Below, piece after piece: positions 23,449 to 33,800 of a stretch of DNA of 64,000 nt. Positions within the stretch are counted from its first letter, which is position 1. Each line of letters opens with the position of its first letter. The notes under the pieces were generated by a model that ran no database searches, was not told the DNA's origin, and saw nothing but the letters and a program-made list of their open reading frames with translations. Location of the stretch: assembly GCA_018873245.2 (NCBI GenBank), contig JAEMBT020000001.1, positions 7,444,220 through 7,508,219 on the forward strand, in the 5' to 3' direction. The stretch is from Archegozetes longisetosus. Taxonomy: Eukaryota > Arthropoda > Arachnida > Sarcoptiformes > Trhypochthoniidae. A program made the translations under genes and the position numbers.

Positions 23449-24186
23449 TTAGTTGTCCCTTTGGTCGCTGTCCTCGTTTTCCGGACCGTCGTCGATATCT
23501 GTGACAGTCTTCACCACTGCAGAATTGTTAGGGCATAAAGAGTGCCAGTGGAGTTGATTTGGTTTACCGCGTGCTTCGCAGAAACGACATGGCGTTGTGG
23601 GATGTAATGTGCGCTGCTGAGATGTTTTTGGTTGGTGTGAAGTTGACGACAATATCGGTGCTGATGCATTTGAAACTTTTGAGCTATCAGATCGCTTAAG
23701 ACATGACTCGACTCTCTGTGCAATTGTAAGCCATTCGGCTGTGTTATTGATTGTAAGACCCGCGAAACTGGTTTCCATATTTGCTGGTAAACCGTCTGTC
23801 AGTCCACTAATGATATGTTCGCATTGATGTCCTAATTTGAGTTTGTTATCGAAGTACTCTTTGATGCTTTGATTCTTCTGAAGTCGATAATGGATGAAAG
23901 CACGGAACGGATCTGCGACTGTGACTCCAAAACGTTGTATGAATGATGTCTCAATGTTATGCCATGATGTGAGGACTTCGAACACTTCTTGAAGATACAA
24001 TTTCATAGCCTCACCCTCCAAATGCTCGTGAAGGTGTTCAATTTTATCATCATTTGTCCATTGAGCGCCTACTGCGAGCTTATCGTAAAGAGGAAACCAT
24101 TTTTCCACCGGGATTTCATCGGTGTCGCCAGTGAATGAACAAATCTTGATTGTTTTAGATTCTTGATTTAATGCTTGTCGTGGCAT
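23449..24186 (-). pseudogene. Gypsy Gag, open but in a dead element
   Basis: A 245-residue open frame from ATG 24186. Its central part (VEKWFPLYDKLAVGAQWTND, YLQEVFEVLTSWHNIE, RFGV...DPFRAF) matches the capsid region of arthropod Ty3/gypsy Gag. A cysteine/histidine cluster (CRFCEAR...HWHSLC) replaces a normal zinc knuckle. The frame is undamaged, but the rest of the element is broken. Confidence 0.8.
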
Positions 24187-24341
24187 TGTTAAGGACTGAA
24201 AGTCTTGTGTGGTGTCGCTCTTTGATAATTGAGATAACAGTAAAGATGAGGTATCTGACAGTCACATTTAGTGGTGATTGGATTGATTTGAAGACTCTCG
24301 AGTTGAAAATGAGAGAATTAAGGGTAAATTCTACCAAATTT

Positions 24342-24536
24342 TGTAACAACGAAATAATAGGCAGTTGTATTCTTAATTCATAAGTCTTATTATTTATTAG
24401 AAAATGGTATTAAGGTATCTTGTTTTTTATCAAAAGAAATATTAAAAAAACGTGATGCGTAACAATTAAGAGCGGAAGGAAGTGTATATGTAAAGGGTTA
24501 CGAGTATGAACTGAAGAGGGAGTAGTATGCGTCACA
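24342..24536 (-). repeat. 5' LTR of the decayed gypsy element
   Basis: 195 bases, TGTAAC...GTCACA, paired with 20281-20477. Confidence 0.9.
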
Positions 24537-24540
24537 TATA

Positions 24541-25056
24541 TATCATCTTTAATGCATTACTGACTGTTGTCAACAACAAAATATTAGGTAAAGTTACCAC
24601 CAAGTAATTTTACTTTAATCCCTGATGCATAGAGATGAAAAGTTAGGGACAGCATAAAAATTGAATAATCTTAGTCAGAGAACTATAGTTCAAGTGTTAA
24701 CTCAAATTTTGAGAATAAGAATCAACACTTGACTCGCGACTGATAATTATAATTGATACTTATTGAGTCATATCGTAAATAAATTATACAAAAAATTATA
24801 TAAATGTAAACTTATAAAACATTAGAATCGAGTTGGGAAACAAGGTAATAATTAATATTCTGTCGGCTTCAAGAGTTATTGACATAATTTTAATGAATTT
24901 ATCAATTAACTAAAATGGGTGCGATAATTAAGATTTAGCGTTGTGCTGAAACATACTCTTGAACTATTTTGAACTTTACGGACTCAAAAAGTGCATCAAA
25001 TCATTTGATTATCAGTGATTATTGGATCGTTCACTACTTTAAAATCTAATGATTCA
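24541..25056. other. Intergenic, no gene seen
   Basis: AT-rich sequence without supportable features. Confidence 0.4.
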
Positions 25057-25058
25057 TA

Positions 25059-25840
25059 CACCACTGGACAAAACTAACTTGGAAATTTTTAACATACTAT
25101 AAATTTTGAGTGAATATTCTAAATTTAATGGTTTTAAAAGCATTTTAATGATAAAAAACGTTGTTTAAGGAACTTTTAATATTATATTGTAACGTTGTTT
25201 ACGAGCGGCATATTGTTTTGTTTTTTTTAATAATCACTATTTATTAAAATAGTTGCACTATTCACTACCACAGCATGTAATGCTCGGAACTGGAGAAGAG
25301 GTAAAATTCTAATCAGAACTGTTTGAATTGATTACTAATTAAGATACCGTAAATAGCTGTTTGATCATATCGCTGACTGTCTAGTCAATTTTATGGAAAA
25401 GCGAAATGTTAAGCAATACAAGTTGCCGCTCGGCTTCACTTTTAGTTTCCCGTGCAAACAGGAAGGACTAACTAAATCACGTCTCGTGTCTTGGACTAAA
25501 GGATTCAACTGTACTGGAGTCGAAGGCCACGATGTAGTTCAGTTGTTGCGCAATGCAATTAAGAAAAAGACAAGAAAATATAATCAATAGTTACCTTTAC
25601 TATTGATTAATTATCAAATTGAAATACAGGGCATTGAGATTGATGTGGTAGCTGTTGTGAACGATACGACCGGAACATTGATGTGGATATAATAGTGAAT
25701 AATTAATAATCTTAATTTATTGTGTAATTATTGTATTATAAATTTGCTTAATTTTGCTTCAAATTTCATTAAAATGCGATAAACCATTCAAAAGTTATAG
25801 CTATTCATAAAAATTTCCAAGTTAGTTTTGTCCAGTGGTG
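25059..25840. mobile_element. TIR element that has captured hexokinase exons
   Basis: A 782-base element bounded by perfect inverted ends CACCACTGGACAAAACTAAC followed by TTGGAAATTTTTA, with TA on each side (25057-25058 and 25841-25842). Homology between the ends continues imperfectly for about another 50 bases to a shared GCATTTTAATGA. The TA duplication and end structure fit a Tc1/mariner-type non-autonomous element. No transposase is present; the interior is a piece of a cellular hexokinase gene with its introns. Confidence 0.85.
25253..25683 (+). pseudogene. Captured hexokinase gene fragment (three exon pieces)
   Basis: Exon a (about 25256-25300) reads HYSLPQHVMLGTGEE and ends at a GT donor. 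A 56-base intron ends in TAG at 25356. Exon b (25357 to about 25569) reads [15 protein letters not shown], then [24 protein letters not shown] and [12 protein letters not shown]. Exon c (25630-25683), after a CAG acceptor, reads GIEIDVVAVVNDTTGTLM. These are the hexokinase signature and the block with the catalytic Asp (NDTTGT). The donor after exon b reads ACAAGA where GTAAGA would be expected. The fragment lacks both ends of a hexokinase (usually about 450 residues) and stops soon after exon c, so it is not a working kinase. Retained introns show capture at the DNA level. Confidence 0.85.
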
Positions 25841-25842
25841 TA

Positions 25843-26021
25843 TTTTAAGTTTAATCGTTACGGCGAATGCCGGCAATCAGGAGGTGTTGACACTGTCTTA
25901 AACGGAAACTTCAGTAACTAAAAGCTTGGAGTAGTGGTCAATTATAGCATAATTAAGCTATATCTTATAAATTTTCGGTTTAACATATCTATGCTTGCCT
26001 TTTATGGCATCAAACGATTTT
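25843..26021. other. Short intergenic stretch
   Basis: Nothing recognisable. Confidence 0.4.
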
Positions 26022-26180
26022 CATGACGCTACAATCAGTCAAACCAATCATATTGTTTACTCATAACAATTTGAGTCATAGAGATCGTAATGGTCATAGG
26101 GGTCATAGTGATCATAACATCATGATTCAAATTGTTTTGACTAAACGAAACGATTGGTTTGGCTGATTGAAACGTCATAG
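26022..26180. repeat. Palindromic MITE-like element
   Basis: Arms of about 58 bases (26022-26078 and 26121-26179) are imperfect inverted copies: one arm has CAATCAGTCAAACCAATCAT and the other ATTGGTTTGGCTGATTG, both ending with a TGACG/CGTCA block. The loop is about 40 bases, with repeated GGTCATAG. Confidence 0.65.
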
Positions 26181-26672
26181 ATATGAATTTATGGTATAAT
26201 ATGGAGCTTAGAAGTGCTAAACCAATGAAACCAAAGTTTTGTTAAACTTAACTTAATTACGCAATAATTGGCCGCTGCCCTCAAATAGAGTCTCAAATTT
26301 TTAGGGCCCAACAACAGTAAGCAATAGCTGTGACGTAGTAACTCAATGAATGAGTAAGCCCTTAAAAGTTTGCTCTTCACGCATCAGTTTGAGATTAACA
26401 AAAGTAGAACCGTTTTGTGGTAACTGTACTATCAAAGACAAAGCTATTGTTATTCCATTGACTTCAAAACTCACAGTGACTTTAAGTCTATCGCATTGGA
26501 TACAAGTGTGAATTTTAAATCCGTTTACGAGTATTATTAGGTTTATTCAGTTAATCCAAAATCAACCCAAACTTATGTTGACTGGTAGAGAGAAGACATT
26601 CACTTTGATAACAGATATTCAGATAGCACTTTTCGAAACAAATATTCTTAATATCAAAGTAAAAATGCCATT
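26181..26672. other. Intergenic, no gene seen
   Basis: The small minus-strand frame at 26189-26380 has no recognisable family content. Confidence 0.4.
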
Positions 26673-26676
26673 TTAA

Positions 26677-27065
26677 CCCTTAAACAGTAAAACAATTTTG
26701 ATTAATGATTTGAGTAAATTAGGGTCTTTTTGACCCATCGATTGATTTGGAAAAGTATGCTATAGTAAGGGTTAGAGTGCATTACAGTTAGCGTGTTTTG
26801 CACTTTATTAGTGTCGCCATCCTTGATGTAATCTGTTTAGGGTTTGAGTGAAAACTAATTTCGTATATAAAATTATGGCCTAAACTCCAATAGAATTAAC
26901 TTTAAATACAAAACTTGCAAATAACTAATTTATTGCTTTATATGATCTAAATATACTCATTTGAAAGTACTATCAATTTTATTAACATTAGAAATTGCAT
27001 TAAATAAATATAACTGTTTTTATAGACCTTTGGGCCATTTTGACCCATGAAATACTGTTCTAGGG
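26677..27065. mobile_element. piggyBac-like MITE
   Basis: Inverted ends CCCTTAAACAGTA (left) and CCCTAGAACAGTA (right, reverse complement) are directly flanked by TTAA (26673-26676 and 27066-27069), the target site of piggyBac elements. GGGTC...TTTTGACCC subterminal motifs are mirrored. It is 389 bases and non-coding. Confidence 0.7.
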
Positions 27066-27081
27066 TTAATAGCATTGAGAA

Positions 27082-27512
27082 TAGGGTGACCAAGTCAAAA
27101 ACTGTTAAATGCGGGACAAAAAATTTTGACCCACTTAAAAATTTTTTTTAAAAAGTTTTAATCTGATTGAAGTTACAAATCACAGTTTGAAATAACAATT
27201 ATTTGAAATATAAACTAAAGATTTGATTGAGAACTGCACTTTATAAGAGTCACACACGATATGAATGAAAACAAGGTATCAGATAAACGGATTAAAACTC
27301 TATCTAAAGACTTCTACATATTTTAAGATAAGAAACGTGTTGACAATAAAATTGCATTATTTTCATTAAATAAAAACATACAGTGGAAATCTGTTAAGAT
27401 AAATCTTAAAATGTGTGATATTTTCCGTCCCGCAAAGGGTGCATACGGTATGTGGGACACAACTATTAAATGTGGGACAATCCCGCACAATACGGGATAC
27501 TTGGTCACCCTA
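27082..27512. mobile_element. hAT-like MITE, copy 1
   Basis: 431 bases with ends TAGGGTGACCAAGT...ACTTGGTCACCCTA, highly similar over the full length to the copy at 39319-39754. No clear 8-base duplication is seen here. It starts only 12 bases after the piggyBac-like MITE's TTAA. The short reverse frame inside it is not a gene. Confidence 0.8.
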
Positions 27513-27825
27513 CACATGTTCTAAATAACATTTATATCGTCTACATTCGGGAAATAAAGTCCTTCCTATCAGTTAATAAAATAATCTCCTTTTCCTTATC
27601 AATTTTGATTAGAAGAGAGCTATGAGTATGAAGTTCTCATCTTTTATTATGACATTTTATACTTTAAAATTATTTAAATAGAAAAAATAGAAAAAATGCC
27701 ATTTTCCTCAATTACACAAAGTGCAATTTCCAGATTCTGATCTGCCGTTATCACCGATGGATGACCTGATCATATGACCGTCTCATTTCAGATTAGATAA
27801 AAAATATTATTTTGTGATAGAAAGG
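27513..27825. other. Intergenic, no gene seen
   Basis: AT-rich; possibly decayed upstream sequence of the DEG/ENaC remnant that follows. Confidence 0.35.
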
Positions 27826-27905
27826 ACATTATTTCTTGATTGTACATATAGCTTTGGTGTTTTAGCGGAAATGTGATTGGGATTTTCGGTTACCTCCTTA
27901 CTCTG
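27826..27905 (+). pseudogene. DEG/ENaC channel C-terminal fragment
   Basis: The frame reads TLFLDCTYSFGVLAEM, then a stop, then LGFSVTSLL, and lines up with TFISFICNFGGLAGMWLGLS and VTAI of the intact channel gene at 36833-38290, including the pore-lining GxS region. The internal stop and loss of the rest mark a relic. Confidence 0.6.
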
Positions 27906-28374
27906 AAACCGGAAAATCAGGGAGATTTGGCTACGTATCTCATTTATAAATACAGTAGATGTTGAACGGCATTTCGTATGCAGAATTGGTGTGGGTAGGA
28001 GAAATGTGTATTAAGTCACGAAGTGCAAGTTTAATGCTGTAAATCGTAAAACAGAGTGCAATTGTCACGCAATTCACACTTTCTATATAATTTTTATACA
28101 TTTAAAGTATAAAGTTGAGTCCATCATTAATATAACATTATTATGTTCATTAAAGATATATGACTTGGACTCGACAACTATGTAATGTTTTAGGTAGTAT
28201 TGCACTTCGAAGCTTTTTAAGTACGCCAAACTTTAACTGGCTTAGCTGAATGAATAGAGATTCTACTATAATGGGTTTGGTTAGTTTAGTTAGTTTAGGT
28301 TAGGGGTTTGTCACGGGTAGGATGTTTCAAAATATACTTCGAGAACCATCATCACGCATCTTTCTTGTTCCATA
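27906..28374. other. Intergenic, no gene seen
   Basis: AT-rich sequence up to the target-site duplication of the gypsy element; no feature supported. Confidence 0.4.
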
Positions 28375-28378
28375 CTAG

Positions 28379-28798
28379 TGATATATGTAATGAAAAGTTT
28401 TACGCAATAGTACAGAACTTAGTTCTGTACTATTCCCTAAAAAAACTATTAGGACTTGTCATTGACTCAAAAATCAATGACCTAAGGCATTAGAGTTCAG
28501 AAAATTGTAAATGTCTGATATATATATATATAAGTTTTTACATTAGCAGGTTTTGTAAGATCTCATGAGTGTCCGACACAATTCCTAACATTTAATATCT
28601 GTGATAATTGTATTTTGTGTAATGTTCATTGGTTAATTAAATTTTTTATTTAATTTATTAATTGTACAAATATCGAGACTTTACTGTGTTAAGTAGCTAA
28701 CAGCGTAATAGACGCAATCCCAAGTAAAACCCTACAGAGACGTTACATGTGGCTCAAAAATACTAGTCTTCGCCCCCGAGAGTAGATCGCATGTAACA
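28379..28798 (+). repeat. 5' LTR of the young gypsy element
   Basis: 420 bases starting TGATATATGTAATG and ending GCATGTAACA. It holds a palindrome, AGTACAGAACTTAGTTCTGT+ACT, and an AT-rich middle. Confidence 0.9.
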
Positions 28799-28846
28799 AA
28801 TTGGTGGAGGCCTATTAGATCCCGAAGAAGCATCGAATAATAATAA

Positions 28847-30868
28847 ATGAATGCTTCATTACTATTAGAAAGAGAAAATTCTTGGTTTTCCAGAGTTATT
28901 AACATTTTTGGTACAGGAAGAAAAATCTGGACATCAACACCGGTGATTCAAACTGATGATAATAACCATAACATTACAGAAAACAAGCGGAAGCATAGAC
29001 GAGAACTCAGAAGAGAATCTCAAGTAAGACACGAGCCATTCAGTAACGCATTATCTTTTGCCAGAAATAGAGGTCTCACAAGTAGAATGAAGTCTCATGA
29101 AAGAAGACAAAACGATAATCCAAGAAGTTCAAGATCATCTTTATGTCAAGGAACTCCTAGATCAAGTCGTAACTCACAAACAATTGAGGAAGAAATTCAA
29201 TCGCCAATAACACAATCAATACCACCGCCGAGACGAGTTGTATCACAACCTGTTTCAGGATTACAGTCACAACAACCAACTACAGGGAATGTAAGATTCG
29301 ATAGAATGATGGCTGAAGTTCGGAATAATTCACGAGATATAAATGACGTCAAAAGAAGCGTAGAAGAGATCAATATCCTATTGAGAAGTCAAAGTCTTAT
29401 TCAGAATCGAAATAGAAGTCAAGACCGAAGTCTAAATAGAAGTGAGGACAGAATGAATAATATATGTAATAATAATGAAAGATCTGATGATAGTGAAGGC
29501 TTTGATACAGCTGAAGAAGACGAGAATATAAATCAGATACAAAGATCTCCAAACGAGACTCAACTAAAGACGACAAGCTCTTCATCAGGGACTCAATCAA
29601 GTCTTAAGAATAGAATCGAAAATAGACAGCGAAACACAAGAAGTGTTAGAATTAATGAAACAATTGGTTATTCTGATGATAATAATCGGGAAGCTACTCA
29701 ACAACCCACTAATTTTCAACAGATTAATGACAAAAACTCAAGAGAACTATCAGCCACAGAACAAGCTTTACTGACTTTAAGTAAAATAATTGAAGATCAA
29801 AACAAACAAAAGGTTTCAAACTTTAAGAGTGATGCTATAAAGACATTTGACATGATGTCAAACGCTAACAAATGGATCGAGAACTTTGAAAGGATTGCTA
29901 CTTTTTCACAATGGCCTGAAGACAAGTGGAAGTCAATAGTAGGGCAGTATATTAGTGAATTTCATGCTGAAAAATTCAAAGAGCTCTATGACGAATGCGG
30001 AACCTGTGGCTGGAAGTTATTTAAAAAGGAGTTCATTAAACACTTCTCAACTGAATACCAAAAGGCGGTAGCGAAGTCGATGGCATCAAAGATCTCAATC
30101 AAAGATTATGATATGTTCGAGGATTTTGCATGGGACATACTTAAACATCTTGAGAACGCTGGTGAGGACACACCGATGAAAATCGCTGAAGAAATTGGGG
30201 CAAAATGTCACCCAAACGTCCAAAGAATGATCAAAAGCCAAGTAATGACTTTCAAAGGCAGCAACAGAGACATGTTGCTAAACATTTGCTATCTCCAGAA
30301 CGAAGAAGAAAAGATACGTGAAAATAGCTTTCAACATCGAATGGAAGCTCAAAACAACCAAAAGTATGATAATGGAAGAAACAATAGCTTCAGAGGTTTC
30401 AGAAGATCAACAGAAATGAGAAGTTTTAATAACAGTAATCACAATCATAGAAATAATAGTAATAACAATCAGAACTTTAACAACTCGAATCAAAGTCAGT
30501 TACAAACAAATTACATAGAAAGCGGTAGAAAATATAATTCAATTTTAGAATGTTTTCACTGCGGAGGAAAAGGTCATAAGAGAATCGATTGCCACCTCAA
30601 AGATTTGTCTCCAGTGGAAGCGAAACAAAGACAGAACAGCTCTTATAATCACAATAGAATTGAAAGGAGTGACCAAAGTTATCAAAACCTAAAGGAATAT
30701 CAAAGGACACCGAATAGTAACTATAGAAGAGATCACAATAATCATCGCTTCAATAATATTTCAACCGTAAATACAAGTCAAAGTGTGAATACATTTGAAA
30801 ATTCAGATGAAGGTTTAAACGTAACCGGCGTTCCATCGAGAGCAGGGACATGGCCGGAATCAATATAA
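28847..30868 (+). CDS. gag: Gag polyprotein (Ty3/gypsy)
   Basis: 673 residues from ATG 28847, about 50 bases after the 5' LTR. The first 300 residues are basic and low complexity (Arg/Ser/Asn/Gln rich). A capsid-like region around residues 340-480 contains WIENFERIATFSQWPEDKW and FKKEFIKHFS. One CCHC zinc knuckle is at 569-582 (CFHCGGKGHKRIDC), the nucleic-acid binding motif of nucleocapsid. Gag forms the particle that packages the element RNA. The C-terminal end overlaps pol by 58 bases of shared open frame containing a slippery site. It is longer than many arthropod gypsy Gags, mainly through its N-terminal region. Confidence 0.9.
   Translation: MNASLLLERENSWFSRVINIFGTGRKIWTSTPVIQTDDNNHNITENKRKHRRELRRESQVRHEPFSNALSFARNRGLTSRMKSHERRQNDNPRSSRSSLCQGTPRSSRNSQTIEEEIQSPITQSIPPPRRVVSQPVSGLQSQQPTTGNVRFDRMMAEVRNNSRDINDVKRSVEEINILLRSQSLIQNRNRSQDRSLNRSEDRMNNICNNNERSDDSEGFDTAEEDENINQIQRSPNETQLKTTSSSSGTQSSLKNRIENRQRNTRSVRINETIGYSDDNNREATQQPTNFQQINDKNSRELSATEQALLTLSKIIEDQNKQKVSNFKSDAIKTFDMMSNANKWIENFERIATFSQWPEDKWKSIVGQYISEFHAEKFKELYDECGTCGWKLFKKEFIKHFSTEYQKAVAKSMASKISIKDYDMFEDFAWDILKHLENAGEDTPMKIAEEIGAKCHPNVQRMIKSQVMTFKGSNRDMLLNICYLQNEEEKIRENSFQHRMEAQNNQKYDNGRNNSFRGFRRSTEMRSFNNSNHNHRNNSNNNQNFNNSNQSQLQTNYIESGRKYNSILECFHCGGKGHKRIDCHLKDLSPVEAKQRQNSSYNHNRIERSDQSYQNLKEYQRTPNSNYRRDHNNHRFNNISTVNTSQSVNTFENSDEGLNVTGVPSRAGTWPESI
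30811..30868 (+). promoter_or_regulatory. Programmed -1 ribosomal frameshift region
   Basis: In the gag frame the heptamer T TTA AAC (30814-30820) has the X XXY YYZ form of a -1 slippery site. The pol frame is open from 30811, just before it, after a TGA at 30808. Four bases after the heptamer, CCGGC (30825-30829) can pair with GCCGG (30853-30857), with extra pairing inside, giving a stem-loop at the distance usual for such signals. Gag stops at 30866-30868. The site and frames are read directly; shifting is inferred from the known mechanism. Confidence 0.8.
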
Positions 30869-33800
30869 GTCTTTTAATTAGTAATCATTTTGTGGGTATT
30901 CGTCCGACAATTAAAGTTCGAATCAATGATATAGAAGTGTATGGATTGATAGATAGCGGAGCAGAATTCAATTTAATATCAGAAGAATTAGCAATCTTGG
31001 CAGGAGTGAAATCGAACTTGACCGATCTTAAGATACAAAGTGTATTCTCTGACATTACAACTGCTTTTGGGACTTTTGATTTGAAATTTGAGTTTCAGAA
31101 TAGGAAAAGAAGAAGCACCACACATATTCTTCCGGATATATCTTGTCCATTGATTATTGGCGCAAACTTTGGCAGAGACTGTGGTTTAAGAGTAGATTTT
31201 GGGACACGAGAAGTCGAATACTTCGACTTCGAATTAAAGAAATTCATCACCTTTAATACAAATATGGTTTGCTTTAATTTCAGGACAGAAATTGATGAAA
31301 ACCTCTTAAAAAGGCCAAAATCTATCAAGAATTATCAAGTAACTAAGCAAATGAATGTCAACAATAGAAACACTTTAATCGAACAAATTTTCTGTATCAG
31401 CGAAAGTAAAATCGAAGAAACTGACAGAAGACAGCAAGAGAGAAATTCAAAAACTCTTGGAAGAAGTAGTGATAGAGACATGAGTAGAGAAGAATTCATA
31501 AAACAGTTCGATTTGAGCCATATAAGTGAAGAACATGAAAAGAGTAAGATTGAAGACTTATTAATTGAGTTTGAAGACATCTGGTCTAAGTCTGAATTTG
31601 ATTTCGGGTTATGCAAATTATTTGAGACGGATATAAAATTAAAACCGAATTTTAAGCCATTGAGATCAAAGCCGTACAGATATTCCCCCAATGATAGAGA
31701 AGTTATAGATAATTGGATTAAAAGGATGTTAGAAAAAGGAGCGATCGAGGAATCTGTTTCAGAAATGTCCTCACCCATTGTTTTGGTTAAATCGAAAGGA
31801 AAGTCACCTCGAATTACGATTGATTATCGATATTTAAACCAATATATAGTCAGTGAAGAGTTTCCGACAAAAACGTTTCAATCAATTGTGGACCAATTAA
31901 CAGATGTAGACTTTATGTCGGTCTTTGACTTAACGATGAGTTTTTATCACATTTTACTTAAAACTGACGTTCGATGGCTCACAGCGTTCATAACAGAAAG
32001 AGGTTTATATCAATTTATAAGACTACCAATGGGCTTACGTACAAGTCCGAGAGTTTTACAGAAGTTAATGAATAAAATTATAGCAGAATTTGTTGGAAAA
32101 TTTTTGGATTCGTTTTTCGACGACTTATTAGCATTCAGTAAAAGTTTTAACAACCATTTAATACATATTCGCAAACTTTTTGAGCTCTTAAGATTTCACA
32201 ACTTAAAGTTGAAACCAAAAAAGTGCCAAATTTTCAAAAGTGAAATCAAGTTCTTGGGTTTTATTGTTTCAAAGTCCGGCATAAAGATAGACAACAGTCG
32301 TATCGAAGCTATCCTAAAAATGAGAAGCCCGAAAAGTGCCAAACAAGTGCGAACTTTTATGGGAATTATTAATTTCTTAAAGAGTTTCATTGACCCAGAG
32401 ATGACAAAACACGCCAGAAATCTATTCAATTTAGTTAAAAAGGATACAGTTTTTAATTGGACAGAAAGTCATCAGAAGAGCTTTGAATTTTTTAAAACAA
32501 AACTAACTACAGTTCCAGTCCTCACTCATCCAAATCCAAAATACAAGAAAATTTTGAAAACAGACGCGTCCGCGTATGGAGTGGGAGGTGCTCTATGTCA
32601 AGAAGAAGACGAAAAACTAAAAGTTATTGGGTATTTTCAAAGACTTTTGTCGAAACATCAATTAAGCTATAGTGTGTGCGAAAGAGAATTATACGCACTC
32701 ATAGTTGGAATCAGAATATTTAGGAAAGAACTTATAGACAGCCACTTTGTCTGTCATTCAGATCATATAGCATTGGAATCTTTGAATAAGTTTAAGAAAT
32801 ACAATAATATGAGACTTACGCGATGGTCAATAGAACTAAGCGAATTCGACTTCACTGTGGTTTACATTAAGGGTAAAGAGAACGGAGCTGCTGATTGTTT
32901 AAGTCGTTTAATTGAGTCACACAGGGAATGCATGAATGAAAGTGAAAAAGTTGAAGAGATACCAAGTGAACAAATAGTGGGTAAACTCTCTAGAGAAGTA
33001 AACGTTGTAGAAGTCGCTAATAACAATTATCACCAATTGACGAGCAATTCAATGGCTTTTAATGAGAGAGAAGTATTTGAAGCTTTGAATCTTACCCAAG
33101 TCTTAAGAGACGATGAAATAGAGAATATTGAAAAACTTCAATCAGAAGATAAATTGTGTCAGGAAATTCGAGAAAAGCTTATCACAAGAGACATCACATT
33201 TGAGAAACTTTATTCTCGATTCACAGTTTATAATAATATATTATATAGAAAGAAGAAAATTCGGAAAAAAGATAACAGAGCTTATCAAATGGTATTGCCA
33301 GCAAAATTGATTCCGACAATACTTGACAGATATCATAACGACTACTCTATGGGTTGCCATTTTGGCAAAAACAAGACAGAAGAGGTAATAGAGAACAGGT
33401 TCTGGTGGCCGGCAATGAGAGAGACAATTCGAGCATTTGTCAGAAATTGTACTGTTTGTCAACAGAATAAGATACCAAAAGATCTTGGTTTTGGAGTTCC
33501 AAAAGTAATAGAAATACCAGAAAACCCTTTCGACGCTATAAATGTGGACATCTTTGGTAGTTGTCCTTTGTCTGTGAATAAGAATAAATACGTTATCACT
33601 GGCACATGTCGCCTCACGAGATGGATTGAAGCCTCAGCCATTCCTGATCAGTCAGCGGAGTCGGTATTAAAATTCATAAACGAAAAGTTTATTCTTAAGC
33701 ACACTTGTCCTTCCAAGTGTACGACTGATAGAAACGCTGTTTTTATGAGTAGAAAATTTAGACATCAATTAGCGTCTTGTGGCATTAGACATACACCTAC

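Larger units (their letters stand above)
20281..24536 (-). mobile_element. Ty3/gypsy LTR retrotransposon, decayed
   Basis: A 4.26-kb element on the minus strand with two LTRs of about 196 bases that start TGTAAC and end GTCACA. It is flanked by TATA on both sides (a 4-base duplication, weak because the site is low complexity). Inside are, in 5' to 3' minus-strand order, gag, protease, reverse transcriptase, RNase H and integrase, the Ty3/gypsy order. A purine-rich GGCAGGGGGAG lies against the 3' LTR, and a TGG-starting primer-site candidate follows the 5' LTR. Frames are broken in several places and the two LTRs differ by several substitutions and indels, so this copy is old and inactive. Confidence 0.9.

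Noticed and set aside
25393-25590. Hexokinase-like frame as a working gene
   Set aside because: Only part of the domain is present, between transposon ends, with a lost splice donor and early stop.
31335-31778. 147-codon minus-strand frame within pol
   Set aside because: Shadow of the intact pol frame; hydrophobic composition is a by-product of reading a Lys/Asn/Ile-rich gene in reverse.
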